In this document: piece by piece, positions 54,447-62,088 of the stretch | Layout: the number at the start of each line of letters is the position of its first letter | Numbering within the stretch: the first letter of the stretch is position 1 | From: Amycolatopsis arida | GTDB lineage: Bacteria > Actinomycetota > Actinomycetes > Mycobacteriales > Pseudonocardiaceae | Assembly: GCF_900115565.1 (NCBI RefSeq) | Contig: NZ_FOWW01000001.1 | Span: 1 to 64,000 of the forward strand | Length of the DNA: 64,000 nucleotides | Direction: 5' to 3' | The notes under the pieces: generated by a model | Told to the model about the DNA's origin: nothing | Database searches by the model: none | The model's input: the letters and a program-made list of their open reading frames with translations, nothing else | Program-made: the position numbers and the translations under genes

Positions 54447-54491
54447 CACTGTTTAAGTGAGTTCAACAGTAGTCCACACCAAGTCAGGTAC
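54415..54491. other. Probable left attachment site (attL)
   Basis: Similarity to the VOC family ends after GACCCGGAGGG near 54420-54430. The following bases contain ACTGTT-N11-AACAGT (54448-54470), an inverted repeat as expected for a serine-integrase attP arm. The exact crossover cannot be set without attR. Confidence 0.45.
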
Positions 54492-54521
54492 ATGCTGGTC
54501 AGAGGGCTCCAGGTGGTGCGG

Positions 54522-56030
54522 ATGACCCGCCGGTCCCGGAACAAGGCACTCGCCAGCGATGTGATCCGCGCCTTCATCTACGTCCGGATCAGCAAGGACC
54601 GGGAGGGCGCCGGCCTCGGAGTTGAACGGCAGGAAGGTGACTGCCGAGAGCTTGCCGCGATGCTGAGCAAGAGCTTGGGCAAGCGTGTCGTGGTGACCGA
54701 GGTCTACGTCGACAACGACATGTCCGCGTACAGCGGCAAGCCGCGCAAGAACTACCTCCGGATGCTCGGCGATCTTCGTGGGGGCTGGGGCGACTTGGTC
54801 CTGGCGTGGCACACCGACCGGCTGCACCGCTCGCCGGTCGAGCTGGAGCACTACATCAACGTCTGCCAACCGCGCGAGGTTGCGACCTACTGCGTCAAGG
54901 CCGGCCATCTGGACCTCACCACGCCCGCGGGCCGGCTGGTGGCTCGCAACCTCGGGGCAGCCGCCCGGTACGAGGTCGAACACATGTCCGAGCGGATCTG
55001 CGCACAGAAGCTCGCCGCCTTGAGTCGCGGTGAGTGGATCGGTGGCGCTCGACCGTTCGGGTACGTCGGGGCCATCCGGGACCCCTACGGGAACGTGATC
55101 AACCGCGAAGAGGTAGGGGTCAAGCTCGTTGAGCACGAGGTTGCCCTGATCAAGAAGGCGGTCCGACGGGTGATCTCTGGCGAGTCGCTGTACGCGATCT
55201 GCAAGGAGTGGACGGCGATGGGCGTCGAGACGCCGCGGGGCTCGAAGAGGTGGCTCCCGTCCACCCTCAAGCGCATCCTCACGCGCCCGCGCAATGCCGG
55301 CCTGGTCGAGCACAGAGGCGAGGTCCTGGAAGGCGTCACGGCGATCTGGCCCGCGATCATCAGCATGGACGAGTACCACGCGGTCCGGGCGATCCTGAAC
55401 GAGGACCACCGGACGACCTACCGGGGGAGCCGTTCGCTCAAGTGGCTGGGGACCAACCTCTACATCTGCTCGGTCTGCGAGGCGCAGATGCGCTCGGCAG
55501 GAATCTCCTCGGAAGGCGCTGGAGGCGTCAAACACGCGGCATACCGGTGCAAGCACGGGCTGCACCTGTCAGTGCGCGCCGACCCGATCGACGCGATCGT
55601 CAACACCTACGTGTGCACCAGGCTGGCCAAGCACGGCGCGGACCTGATCGAGGTTCGCGGCAGCGAAGCGGTGGATCTCCGGACGAAGGCCAACTCGCTC
55701 CGCGCTCGGATCAGCGAGTTGGAGGACATGCTCGGCGAAGGCGAGCTAAGCCGAACCGCGTTCCTGCGTCAACGAGACAAGATCATGTCGAAGCTCGACG
55801 CAGTGAACACCGAGTTGGCCTCGCAGGCCACCAACCGCGTGCTGGCCGGCGTCGCGGACGCCCCCAACCCCCCGGACGTGTACCTGGCGGCGCCGATCGA
55901 GCGCAAGCGGGCGATCGTCGACGCGCTGGCGACTGTGACGATCTTGCCCGGCAACAAGGGCCGCAAGCCCCGACACCTGGCAGACGACTACCGCGATCGC
56001 GTACACATCGAGACGAAGGACGCCGCATGA
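54522..56030 (+). CDS. int: Large serine recombinase (phage integrase)
   Basis: This 502-aa protein has an N-terminal resolvase domain (AFIYVRISKDREGAGLGVER with the catalytic serine in VRIS; WHTDRLHRSPVEL), a recombinase domain (RPFGYVGAIRDP, LTRPRNAGLVEHRGEVLEG) and a zinc-ribbon-like segment (YICSVCEAQM then YRCKHGLHLS). A coiled coil (LRARISELEDMLGEGELSRT) completes it. It integrates and excises the element. ATG 54522 has AGGTGG 5 nt upstream; ATG 54492 is possible. The stop overlaps the next gene (ATGA). Confidence 0.93.
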   Translation: MTRRSRNKALASDVIRAFIYVRISKDREGAGLGVERQEGDCRELAAMLSKSLGKRVVVTEVYVDNDMSAYSGKPRKNYLRMLGDLRGGWGDLVLAWHTDRLHRSPVELEHYINVCQPREVATYCVKAGHLDLTTPAGRLVARNLGAAARYEVEHMSERICAQKLAALSRGEWIGGARPFGYVGAIRDPYGNVINREEVGVKLVEHEVALIKKAVRRVISGESLYAICKEWTAMGVETPRGSKRWLPSTLKRILTRPRNAGLVEHRGEVLEGVTAIWPAIISMDEYHAVRAILNEDHRTTYRGSRSLKWLGTNLYICSVCEAQMRSAGISSEGAGGVKHAAYRCKHGLHLSVRADPIDAIVNTYVCTRLAKHGADLIEVRGSEAVDLRTKANSLRARISELEDMLGEGELSRTAFLRQRDKIMSKLDAVNTELASQATNRVLAGVADAPNPPDVYLAAPIERKRAIVDALATVTILPGNKGRKPRHLADDYRDRVHIETKDAA

Positions 56031-56521
56031 CCAGCCGGAACGAACCCTCAGCCGTGGAGCGGTTGCAGGCCGGCATCACGGAGACGCTGGAGCAGTACGA
56101 GAGTGACATGAGAAGGCTCCACCTCGGTCACGTACGGTGGCGCGAGGAGCGGCAAGGCGGCGATTCAGCACAAGAGGCCACTGGCCCGAGCTGGATACAT
56201 AGATCACCCGAAGGTGCACGACCGGACCGACCTCGGAACCTGACCGAACCCCGTGAAGTCGGAGAGCGGCGTACCAACGCTCCATCACCAGCATGGGGGG
56301 AGGCGAGCATGACCCTGGAGGAGAAGGTTAGGAAGGCCGCTCAGGAACTGCGACGCACGGGACATCACGAGGACGCAGAAGTCGTGGAACGGAACATCGA
56401 GTACATCAGCCGCGTATGGAAAGACAGCCCTCCCACAGCAACCCTTGGAGACGACCTGGCTGACGTGCAGGACTGCATCCAGCGGATACTGACCGCGCTC
56501 GGAAACCACGTCGCGGCATAG
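56027..56521 (+). CDS. Hypothetical protein coupled to the integrase (contains an internal start)
   Basis: ATG 56027 overlaps the integrase stop and opens a 164-aa frame. The first ~35 residues (RLQAGITETLEQYESDMRRL) look helical and the middle is low-information. The last 70 residues start at ATG 56309, preceded by the strong site GGGAGGCGAG, and read TLEEKVRKAAQELRRTGHHE, then VVERNIEYISRVWKD. Either one protein is made, or mainly the 70-aa form. Position suggests a role linked to recombination, such as a directionality factor, but no similarity supports this. Confidence 0.55.
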   Translation: MTSRNEPSAVERLQAGITETLEQYESDMRRLHLGHVRWREERQGGDSAQEATGPSWIHRSPEGARPDRPRNLTEPREVGERRTNAPSPAWGEASMTLEEKVRKAAQELRRTGHHEDAEVVERNIEYISRVWKDSPPTATLGDDLADVQDCIQRILTALGNHVAA

Positions 56522-56524
56522 GTG

Positions 56525-56559
56525 GAGAGGACCCCGGCGCACCGGCGCGGGGTCCTCTC
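56525..56559. terminator. Bidirectional terminator between convergent genes
   Basis: GAGAGGACCCC and GGGGTCCTCTC form a perfect 11-bp stem, with further GGCGC pairing inside. It lies between the integrase operon and the immunity gene. Confidence 0.8.
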
Positions 56560-56584
56560 ATCGGACGAGACTGCTCGGCTGTCG

Positions 56585-57004
56585 TTAGTGCCCTGAGTAC
56601 GGGTCCGGGGCGACGATCCAGTTCACGCACGTGGGGCGCTCCTGGGTCGCCACATACTCGGTGACAGCCCGGTACATGAGGTCGATTGGGACTTCGCTGC
56701 CGGGCCGCTGTGGGTGGTGGTGGCTTTCCCAGGTGAAGTAGTCCACGTGCTTGTCGTTGATGCCTGCCTCGGGGATGAACGACTTGGTGGGCTCAGACCA
56801 GAGCAGGGCACCCCGCTCCCCGCGCACCCCGGCGATGAGCGCGCAGACCGCGTCAGCTCCGGCGTACAGCCACCAGACGACCCCAGCGTCGGGCTTCTCA
56901 CGCTCCTCGTTCACAGCCTTCATCATGGCTAGCAGGTCGTTCGCTTCCCTGATCTTGGTGATGTCATAGGCGTCCTGGCGGGCGATCCCTGGTTTCGTGC
57001 TCAT
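56585..57004 (-). CDS. Imm1-like immunity protein
   Basis: This 139-aa soluble protein has DAGVVWWLYAGADAVCALIA, RGERGALLWSEPTKSFIPEA and a C-terminal YVATQERPTCVNWIVA. The GALxW and ATxERPTCVxW patterns are those of the Imm1 family, which protects against deaminase and other polymorphic toxins. ATG 57004 overlaps the toxin stop, so immunity is translationally coupled to the deaminase gene. This pairing makes a specific immunity role likely. Confidence 0.75.
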   Translation of the reverse strand: MSTKPGIARQDAYDITKIREANDLLAMMKAVNEEREKPDAGVVWWLYAGADAVCALIAGVRGERGALLWSEPTKSFIPEAGINDKHVDYFTWESHHHPQRPGSEVPIDLMYRAVTEYVATQERPTCVNWIVAPDPYSGH

Positions 57005-57759
57005 GCCTTCCCTCGATAGGTCCGGGTGAACGGCTCACCCTCGTCTGTGGTCCCATGCACGGTCAGCGTGTAGCCCGGAGGAAGATACTGCTCCAGGACA
57101 TCGTCGCACCCCGGGCGAAGGGGCGATCGTGCCCGGCAGGGTTGGTGGTTGATTACTAGCTCGCTGTCTGTCTTCCCCCTCATGATCATGTCGGTAGCCA
57201 CCTTCAACTCGACGTGGGTGCTGAGGAAGGTCGCGGCCGCTTCCTGAACCCCCTTCTCCATCAGCCGGCGCCAGATCTGTGGCGAATACGTGTCGTCCAG
57301 CCCCGATGTGAACTGGTGGTAAGAGCCGTCAACGTACCCGATGGTCCGGTCGCCCTGCCCGACGCGCACCCGTGGCGGCAAGAGGTCGGCGCACCACGCC
57401 CCCTGCTCGGGATATCTCGAACCGTCCGGAGCCGTCACCGCCGGAGCGGATCGTGGTGCCGGCGGCTGTGTGGAAGCCACCTGGGGTGTAGCCAGTGGGA
57501 TGTCCGACGCGTCTACCTGGCCGAGGTGCCGAGCGGCGACCGAGCGCATTACCTGCTGGAGGCGTGTCATCGTGGCCGCGGCGTCCTGCGCTGTCTGCGT
57601 GACGTCGCCGATCAGGCTCATCAGCTCGTCGTCGTACCCGACGATTTGTTGAGCCTCGTTCCCGAGCTGTTCGACTTGGGTGAGGAGCTGACCGAGAGCG
57701 TCCACCGGGACGACGTTGGCGAGGTCGCGGAGGCGGTTGGCCTCCTCCTCGATGGTCAT
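57001..57759 (-). CDS. DddA/SCP1.201-like cytidine deaminase toxin
   Basis: This 252-aa protein has three parts. Residues 1-80 are an alpha-helical domain. Residues 80-120 are a Pro/Ala-rich linker. The C-terminal ~130 residues are a deaminase domain: FTSGLDDTYSPQIWRRLMEK, the zinc/catalytic motif THVELKVATDM (H182, E184), and PC-x9-C (C208, C218) in LVINHQPC and GCDDVLEQYLPPGYTLTV. This fits the SCP1.201/DddA family, which deaminates cytosine in double-stranded DNA. There is no signal peptide. All catalytic residues are present. ATG 57759 overlaps the upstream stop (ATGA). The target (DNA or other) is inference. Confidence 0.8.
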   Translation of the reverse strand: MTIEEEANRLRDLANVVPVDALGQLLTQVEQLGNEAQQIVGYDDELMSLIGDVTQTAQDAAATMTRLQQVMRSVAARHLGQVDASDIPLATPQVASTQPPAPRSAPAVTAPDGSRYPEQGAWCADLLPPRVRVGQGDRTIGYVDGSYHQFTSGLDDTYSPQIWRRLMEKGVQEAAATFLSTHVELKVATDMIMRGKTDSELVINHQPCRARSPLRPGCDDVLEQYLPPGYTLTVHGTTDEGEPFTRTYRGKA

Positions 57760-58010
57760 CCTTGCTGGTGGTACTGCGCCTTCGTGGCAATTGTCTGCTT
57801 CACCTGCTCCAGTGCTGCCGCGAGGTTGTTGACCTGCTCGATCGCCTGGTTGACGACTCCCTGGATCTCCTGCGCTCCGCTGGTGTCGCCGAGGATTTCG
57901 TGGACCTGCTGTTGGAGGTTCCCCAGGTCACTGCTGATCGCCTGGGCCTGGCCGTCCGGCACCCGCTCGGCGAGCGCCGCGAGTTGCTGAGCCTGTTCCT
58001 GGATCGACAT
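57756..58010 (-). CDS. 84-aa helical protein homologous to the toxin N-terminal domain
   Basis: This small soluble helical protein, SIQEQAQQLAALAERVPDGQ then LQQQVHEILGDTSG and ALEQVKQTIATKAQYHQQG, aligns over its full length with residues 1-80 of the deaminase protein (M-I-E-A--L--LA--VP; I-G near the middle; L--V---IA--- near the end). The size and probable helical hairpin resemble WXG100-type partners, but no WXG motif is seen. It may dimerise with or chaperone the toxin for export. It starts at ATG 58010 with AAGGGAAA upstream. Confidence 0.7.
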   Translation of the reverse strand: MSIQEQAQQLAALAERVPDGQAQAISSDLGNLQQQVHEILGDTSGAQEIQGVVNQAIEQVNNLAAALEQVKQTIATKAQYHQQG

Positions 58011-58054
58011 CTGATTTCCCTTCCTTGTGACTGCGTGGAACCGGGAATGGGGGA

Positions 58055-58579
58055 CTAAATCTCTGCAGGTTTGGATTCGGCGTCGACCACCGCTTCAGAA
58101 CGCTGGGCGGCGCAGTGCGGGCACCAGGGCCGAAGGGTTTCGTGTACGAGTTCCACCCGCAGGCTGCCGAACGTGAGGGCGAATCCGGCGATGTTCAACC
58201 AGCGGTGGACATGGCCGTTCAGGTCCAGTTCGATAAACACCCAGTAGGACGCTAGGAACACAGCGACGCCGACTGCCAGGACGGCGTTGGCGAGGAACCG
58301 TCGGTGGAACCAACGAACCGCCGAAGCGTGCCGGATGATCGCTTTACGTCGGTCAGGCAGGGGAACCAGCTGGCACGAGCGGCACCGCTCGCGCCGGTGG
58401 GCGAACACGTGAGCAACCGCAACAGCGAGGACCACGAACAGGGCGATCTGGAACACACCGGTGGTGATCTTCGGGTGAACACCACCGTGGACGGCGAGAT
58501 CCAAGCCGATGTAGAGGGCAATGAAGGCCGGGTAGAGGATAAGGCCAGTGTGACCGACGCGGGCCAGCACGTTGAGCAC
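58055..58579 (-). CDS. Membrane protein of unknown function with CxxC ends
   Basis: This 174-aa protein has four probable membrane helices (GLILYPAFIALYIGLDLAVH, GVFQIALFVVLAVAVAHVFA, FLANAVLAVGVAVFLASYWV, WLNIAGFALTFGSLRVELVH). A cytosolic-type RERCRSCQL segment and a C-terminal WCPHCAAQR could bind zinc. GGAAGGAA precedes GTG 58579, chosen over a longer open frame. No family is recognised. It lies just upstream of the toxin locus in the same direction. Confidence 0.65.
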   Translation of the reverse strand: MLNVLARVGHTGLILYPAFIALYIGLDLAVHGGVHPKITTGVFQIALFVVLAVAVAHVFAHRRERCRSCQLVPLPDRRKAIIRHASAVRWFHRRFLANAVLAVGVAVFLASYWVFIELDLNGHVHRWLNIAGFALTFGSLRVELVHETLRPWCPHCAAQRSEAVVDAESKPAEI

Positions 58580-58722
58580 GGACTTCCTTCCGTTTGTGGT
58601 TGTGGAACCCGGCCGGTGCGGGGCCTCGGGGGGCACTCCGCCCGGTTGGCGGAAATGGACGCCCGCACCGGCCGGGGGATCAAGAGGTTGGCTGATCGTG
58701 TTCGAGCAACGGCCGAGCACGG

Positions 58723-59034
58723 TCACACGCCGCATGGGTCGATCAGGTGGTCGGCGGTTGGATCTTTTACTGTCCGGATTCGCGCCTTGGTGGGTAGCGG
58801 CGGGTCCATGCACGCCTCCTGCAGCGTCCGCCCGGGCTCCAGCTTCAGTAGACGGCACAGCACGATCAGCCGCGGGATCGTCATCGAGGACCTGCCGTGC
58901 GCGTAGTTGCCCAGCGTCTGCTTATTCACGCCGAGGTGCTCGGCAACTTCCTGACGGGATCGCTTCTGCATCCTGCGCGTCAACTCCAATCGCAGGCCGA
59001 GGCGGCGTATGATCACGTCTAGCTCGGTCGGCAT
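58723..59034 (-). CDS. Small HTH (XRE-like) DNA-binding protein
   Basis: This 103-aa protein has a helix-turn-helix at residues about 25-60 (RSRQEVAEHLGVNKQTLGNY, then AHGRSSMTIPRLIVLCRLL) and a short tail. It begins 3 nt after the stop of the RapZ-like gene, so the two are coupled. It is probably a phage or element regulator; its targets are unknown. Confidence 0.8.
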   Translation of the reverse strand: MPTELDVIIRRLGLRLELTRRMQKRSRQEVAEHLGVNKQTLGNYAHGRSSMTIPRLIVLCRLLKLEPGRTLQEACMDPPLPTKARIRTVKDPTADHLIDPCGV

Positions 59035-59037
59035 ACC

Positions 59038-59442
59038 TCACCGGCCTCCCCGCCGATGGAGGTCCAGATGCGCGGTGGAGACGGAGACTGGGTACTCGCT
59101 CTGCTGCCGGAGCCGGCCGGCAAGGATCTCCGCAATTCCCACCGAGCGGTCGTGACCACCCCGGCAGCCGACCGCTACGTACACAGCGCTCGGCCCGTCA
59201 AGTCGCTCAGAGCGTCGGATGTGCGGCCGCAGCGTGAGGAGAACCCCGTGGAGCCAGGCTTCGGTGTCCTCATGGTCGAGCAAGTACTGCTGAACCGGTC
59301 CGTCTAATCCAGACAAGTCTTTAAGAGACGGATGCTTGAACGGGTTCGGTAACCAAGTCACGTCGAACGCAGCATGTGCTTCCGGCATAATGCGGTGGTT
59401 GCTGCCGTAACTACAGATGTGGATGTACGTGGGCAGCGTCAC
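59038..59442 (-). CDS. Stand-alone RapZ C-terminal domain protein
   Basis: This 134-aa protein resembles the C-terminal domain of RapZ (YvcJ): ICSYGSNHRIMPEAHAAFDV, TWLPNPFKHPSLKDLSGLDG, and YVAVGCRGGHDRSVGIAEIL (GCRGGHDRSV at residues 92-101). It lacks the N-terminal P-loop kinase. In RapZ this domain binds small RNAs and the sensor kinase QseE and senses glucosamine-6-phosphate. On this element it may act in RNA or nucleotide signalling. GTG 59442 follows GAGGAG; the longer open frame upstream is not similar. Confidence 0.75.
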   Translation of the reverse strand: MTLPTYIHICSYGSNHRIMPEAHAAFDVTWLPNPFKHPSLKDLSGLDGPVQQYLLDHEDTEAWLHGVLLTLRPHIRRSERLDGPSAVYVAVGCRGGHDRSVGIAEILAGRLRQQSEYPVSVSTAHLDLHRRGGR

Positions 59443-59567
59443 AGCAGTTCTCCTCGCGATTAACTGGCAAAACGTGGGACCCGGCTGGCACGGGGACTCT
59501 GGAGGGAATGTCCACGGTGGCCAGGGAGTGACCGGGTAACAGCACGCGCTGTGTTGGAGGCCGACAA

Positions 59568-60038
59568 TCACAGTGCCCGGAGGGATTCGGCGAGCGCGCC
59601 CAGCCGCTCGATGCGTCGGTTGTCCAGGCTCACGTGCAACCTGTCGGGCTTGGTCAGTTCGCCGAGCCAGGCCACGGTGCCGTACAGCGGCTCGCCGGCC
59701 AAGGGCACGTCCAGCGATTCGGCCATGCCGGTCGCGACTCGGTTCAGCGGCCAAGTCCGGTCGTCGTCGGCTCGCCGCCGCGGGGACATCACCGTTCCGT
59801 GGGGCGAATGGACTGAGCGCACGTCTCGGATGTGCCCGTACCCGGCAGGGCAGATCAGCAGGTACACGTCGTAGATCAGCTGCCACTGCACCCAGACGTC
59901 GTGCGCCGGCGCGTAGCCCAGCAGGTTGTCGCTGGTCCACACCTCTACCCGGCCCGTCGGGGCGATGCTCAACCACTCCACCGTGGGTGGGTCGCCGAGC
60001 CGTTCCCGGGTCAACGGCGGCCATCCGGGCAGCCTCAC
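59568..60038 (-). CDS. Hypothetical protein
   Basis: This 156-aa soluble protein of unknown family has an N-terminal part with WLSIAPTGRVEVWTSDNLLG and VQWQLIYDVYLLICPAG, which looks beta-rich, and a C-terminal LDNRRIERLGALAESLRAL helix. GTG 60038 is chosen because it overlaps the upstream stop by GTGA; a longer form would overlap that gene by 40 nt. Confidence 0.55.
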   Translation of the reverse strand: MRLPGWPPLTRERLGDPPTVEWLSIAPTGRVEVWTSDNLLGYAPAHDVWVQWQLIYDVYLLICPAGYGHIRDVRSVHSPHGTVMSPRRRADDDRTWPLNRVATGMAESLDVPLAGEPLYGTVAWLGELTKPDRLHVSLDNRRIERLGALAESLRAL

Positions 60039-60319
60039 CGCGAGCACTGGGGCGAATGCGGCCGAGCAGTGCACACCCGTCTACCCGGCGCGGTGTCGAC
60101 GTCTTCCCGGGTGCACAGCACCGTGTGCCCCGTGGCCTCCAACTGCACCGGGAACGTGGAGCTGTCCCACTGGCCTTCGTAATGGCCTACCGCACCCCAT
60201 GTGCCGGCCCATGTGCCTCGCCGCAACCGAACCCGCGTCCCTGGGCGGGGTCGGCCACCTCGTCCGTCACCCTGATGGGAAGCCCACCACGCAGCTCCAT
60301 CGAAGATCGGCGCCGTCAC
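60035..60319 (-). CDS. Hypothetical small protein
   Basis: This 94-aa basic protein with an SH3-like flavour (GTRVRLRRGTWAGTWGAVGH, then HTVLCTREDVDTAPGRR) could be a small nucleic-acid-binding fold; this is a guess. ATG 60319 overlaps the upstream stop (ATGA), and its own stop overlaps the next start. Confidence 0.55.
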   Translation of the reverse strand: MTAPIFDGAAWWASHQGDGRGGRPRPGTRVRLRRGTWAGTWGAVGHYEGQWDSSTFPVQLEATGHTVLCTREDVDTAPGRRVCTARPHSPQCSR

Positions 60320-60501
60320 CGGTGTTCACCCCACCGGCGCGCCTCGGCGGCGACTGTGGCCGACTCGCCGTAGGTCCACAACGTCGATCGTGAGAGCTCC
60401 GCCAGCACCTGGTCCCGCTGTGCCAACCAGGCGGGGTCAGCCGTCACCGGGGCTACCGGCCCCTGGCCTGCCGGTCTCGGCAGGTTTATCCGTGCGCCCA
60501 C
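60316..60501 (-). CDS. Hypothetical small protein
   Basis: This 61-aa protein starts at GTG 60501 after GGGAGG. It has no recognisable domain; the second half (LAQRDQVLAELSRSTLWTYG) is helical. It is the first of three overlapping small genes (to 59568) that form one translational unit after the regulator. Confidence 0.5.
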   Translation of the reverse strand: MGARINLPRPAGQGPVAPVTADPAWLAQRDQVLAELSRSTLWTYGESATVAAEARRWGEHR

Positions 60502-60587
60502 TTTCCATCACCTCCCGTAACTGAGAAGTGACGCTAAGGGCGGCCGTGGGGGTGGTTATTAACTAGTTGTTAAGTAGAAGGTCGGAA

Positions 60588-61799
60588 TCACCCGGCTGGC
60601 GCAAGCCCCAGTCGCCAGGCCAACCCGCGCAGTTCGCGACTACCTGCTTCCCGACGCGCCTGTCGGAGAAGATCCGCTACGGTCTCACGGACGTACGGGT
60701 TGCTGCGGATCCTCTGAGGTGCTTCGTCCTCCGCTCGGCGCAGCATTTCGATCGCGTCGTCCCTCCGGGATCGGTCCTGGGCCAAGCCGCGTGCGAGGTC
60801 GCCGTAGAACATGCCGCGTCGCTCGGCTGCCGGAATCGCGGACACGTCCACCGACCGCGCATGCTCGGTGAGCTTCGGTCCCTCGCCCAGCTCGACGCCA
60901 ACCGCGACGCGCCAGATTCCCCAGTTCGTCTCCCCGAAGTGCATGTCGACAAAGTCGCCGTCGAAACCAGCGGTCGCGGCCACCATCTCGTTCGCTTCCG
61001 CCAGGTGCGCCAGCGCGTCATCAGGCTTACCGAGCGTGGCGGAGGCCAGCGCTGCATTCAGGTGCAACATGCCGTACACCTGACGTGCCTCGGGGGCGGT
61101 CTGACCTGACAGGGCATCAGCCGCGCGCAATGACACAGTGAGCATGCGCTGTCGGTCTCCCGCCGAGGACTGGCCAACGCGCCAGTCCGCCGCACCAATC
61201 CACGCGGGTTCGCCCAGCTCCTCCGCCACATACCGCATGTGCATGGCCGCGAGGTATGGCATCCCATGGGCGCCCAGGTTCTTCAACAACGCGGCGCCGT
61301 GCTGTAGGACGTACATCAGCCCGATCAAAGCCTCGCGCCTATGCCCGGAGTCCATAGCGTGCGCGGCGTACAGGTCCTCGATAAGGTCAGGCAGCATTGC
61401 CGCTTGAGCAACGTAGTCACACGCCGGGACCAGATCACGAAGGAGCGTGTCGAGATCCGCCTGGATCTCAGGCCACGGCCGGGCATGCTCTCGGTATGGC
61501 GCTCCGAGGCGGTTGTGGGCGAGCACGATGCCGATGTGCTCGATGTGGCCATGAGCGTCGCTGGTGACGGGGTCCGCGTGGGGCACTGGGTCGGCGAGCA
61601 GCTCGCTGGGTGCGACCCGGAGAGCGTCCGCCAAGGCGTGAACCGTCTGCTTCTTCGTCACTGAGCGCTGTCCTCGCTCAATCATGCTGAGGTAGGCCGC
61701 CGTAATGCCTGCTAGCCCGGCGACCTCGGCCAGGCTCATCTCGCGCCATGCCCGGATCTCGCGGACCCGCCTGCCGATGTGTGCCTCGTCAATGCTCAC
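60588..61799 (-). CDS. XRE-family regulator with helical repeat C-terminal domain
   Basis: This 403-aa protein has an N-terminal HTH (residues about 8-60: VREIRAWREMSLAEVAGLAG, ITAAYLSMIERGQRSVTKKQ) and a long helical C-terminal region typical of actinobacterial HTH-TPR regulators (HLNAALASATLGKPDDALAH, LAQDRSRRDDAIEMLRRAED). It may respond to a peptide or a small ligand. It faces a divergent operon at 62089 and probably governs the lysogenic switch or cargo genes. GTG 61799 is preferred over GTG 61811 from the spacing to GAGGGTGG. Confidence 0.85.
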   Translation of the reverse strand: MSIDEAHIGRRVREIRAWREMSLAEVAGLAGITAAYLSMIERGQRSVTKKQTVHALADALRVAPSELLADPVPHADPVTSDAHGHIEHIGIVLAHNRLGAPYREHARPWPEIQADLDTLLRDLVPACDYVAQAAMLPDLIEDLYAAHAMDSGHRREALIGLMYVLQHGAALLKNLGAHGMPYLAAMHMRYVAEELGEPAWIGAADWRVGQSSAGDRQRMLTVSLRAADALSGQTAPEARQVYGMLHLNAALASATLGKPDDALAHLAEANEMVAATAGFDGDFVDMHFGETNWGIWRVAVGVELGEGPKLTEHARSVDVSAIPAAERRGMFYGDLARGLAQDRSRRDDAIEMLRRAEDEAPQRIRSNPYVRETVADLLRQARREAGSRELRGLAWRLGLAPAG

Positions 61800-61828
61800 G
61801 TGCAACACCACCCTCGTCGCGGAGTCGA

Positions 61829-61880
61829 CCTCTTCGCGTGCCCCCGGTGATCAGCCGGGGGCGTTCCCTCCGCGAAGAGG
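61829..61880. promoter_or_regulatory. Nested inverted repeat in the divergent control region
   Basis: CCTCTTCGCG pairs with CGCGAAGAGG, and inside it CCCCCGG pairs with CCGGGGG. It is located 30 nt upstream of the regulator start. It may be an operator pair or a 5'-leader structure of the regulator mRNA. Confidence 0.5.
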
Positions 61881-62088
61881 CCCTCCACCAGGGTAGCCAC
61901 TCCCCGACCGGCTGAACATGATCGGCGACCGAGACCACCGCTACTAGGACGTACTGCTGTCCGCTGTTCGACTCGGCCAACTGGCTCGAAACGCGCCTTC
62001 TCCGAGGTGGGGGTGTTGCCGACGGTGCGGTCGAAGGTGTTAAATCCGTTTCAACAGGATGAGCACGTGCAGGAGAGGGATGGTCCGC

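Noticed and set aside
54400-54522. tRNA gene as phage attachment site
   Set aside because: No tRNA-like fold or sequence near the integrase. The border falls in the VOC coding sequence instead.
50321-54577. A 1418-codon frame antisense to smc
   Set aside because: The plus strand encodes an intact SMC with both ATPase heads. The antisense frame is a codon-bias artefact.
54453-55565. Minus-strand frame inside the integrase gene
   Set aside because: Shadow frame. The plus strand has all serine-integrase domains.
57001-57759. Reading the toxin as a secreted protein with a signal peptide
   Set aside because: The N-terminus is acidic and helical without a hydrophobic core, and is homologous to a soluble neighbour.
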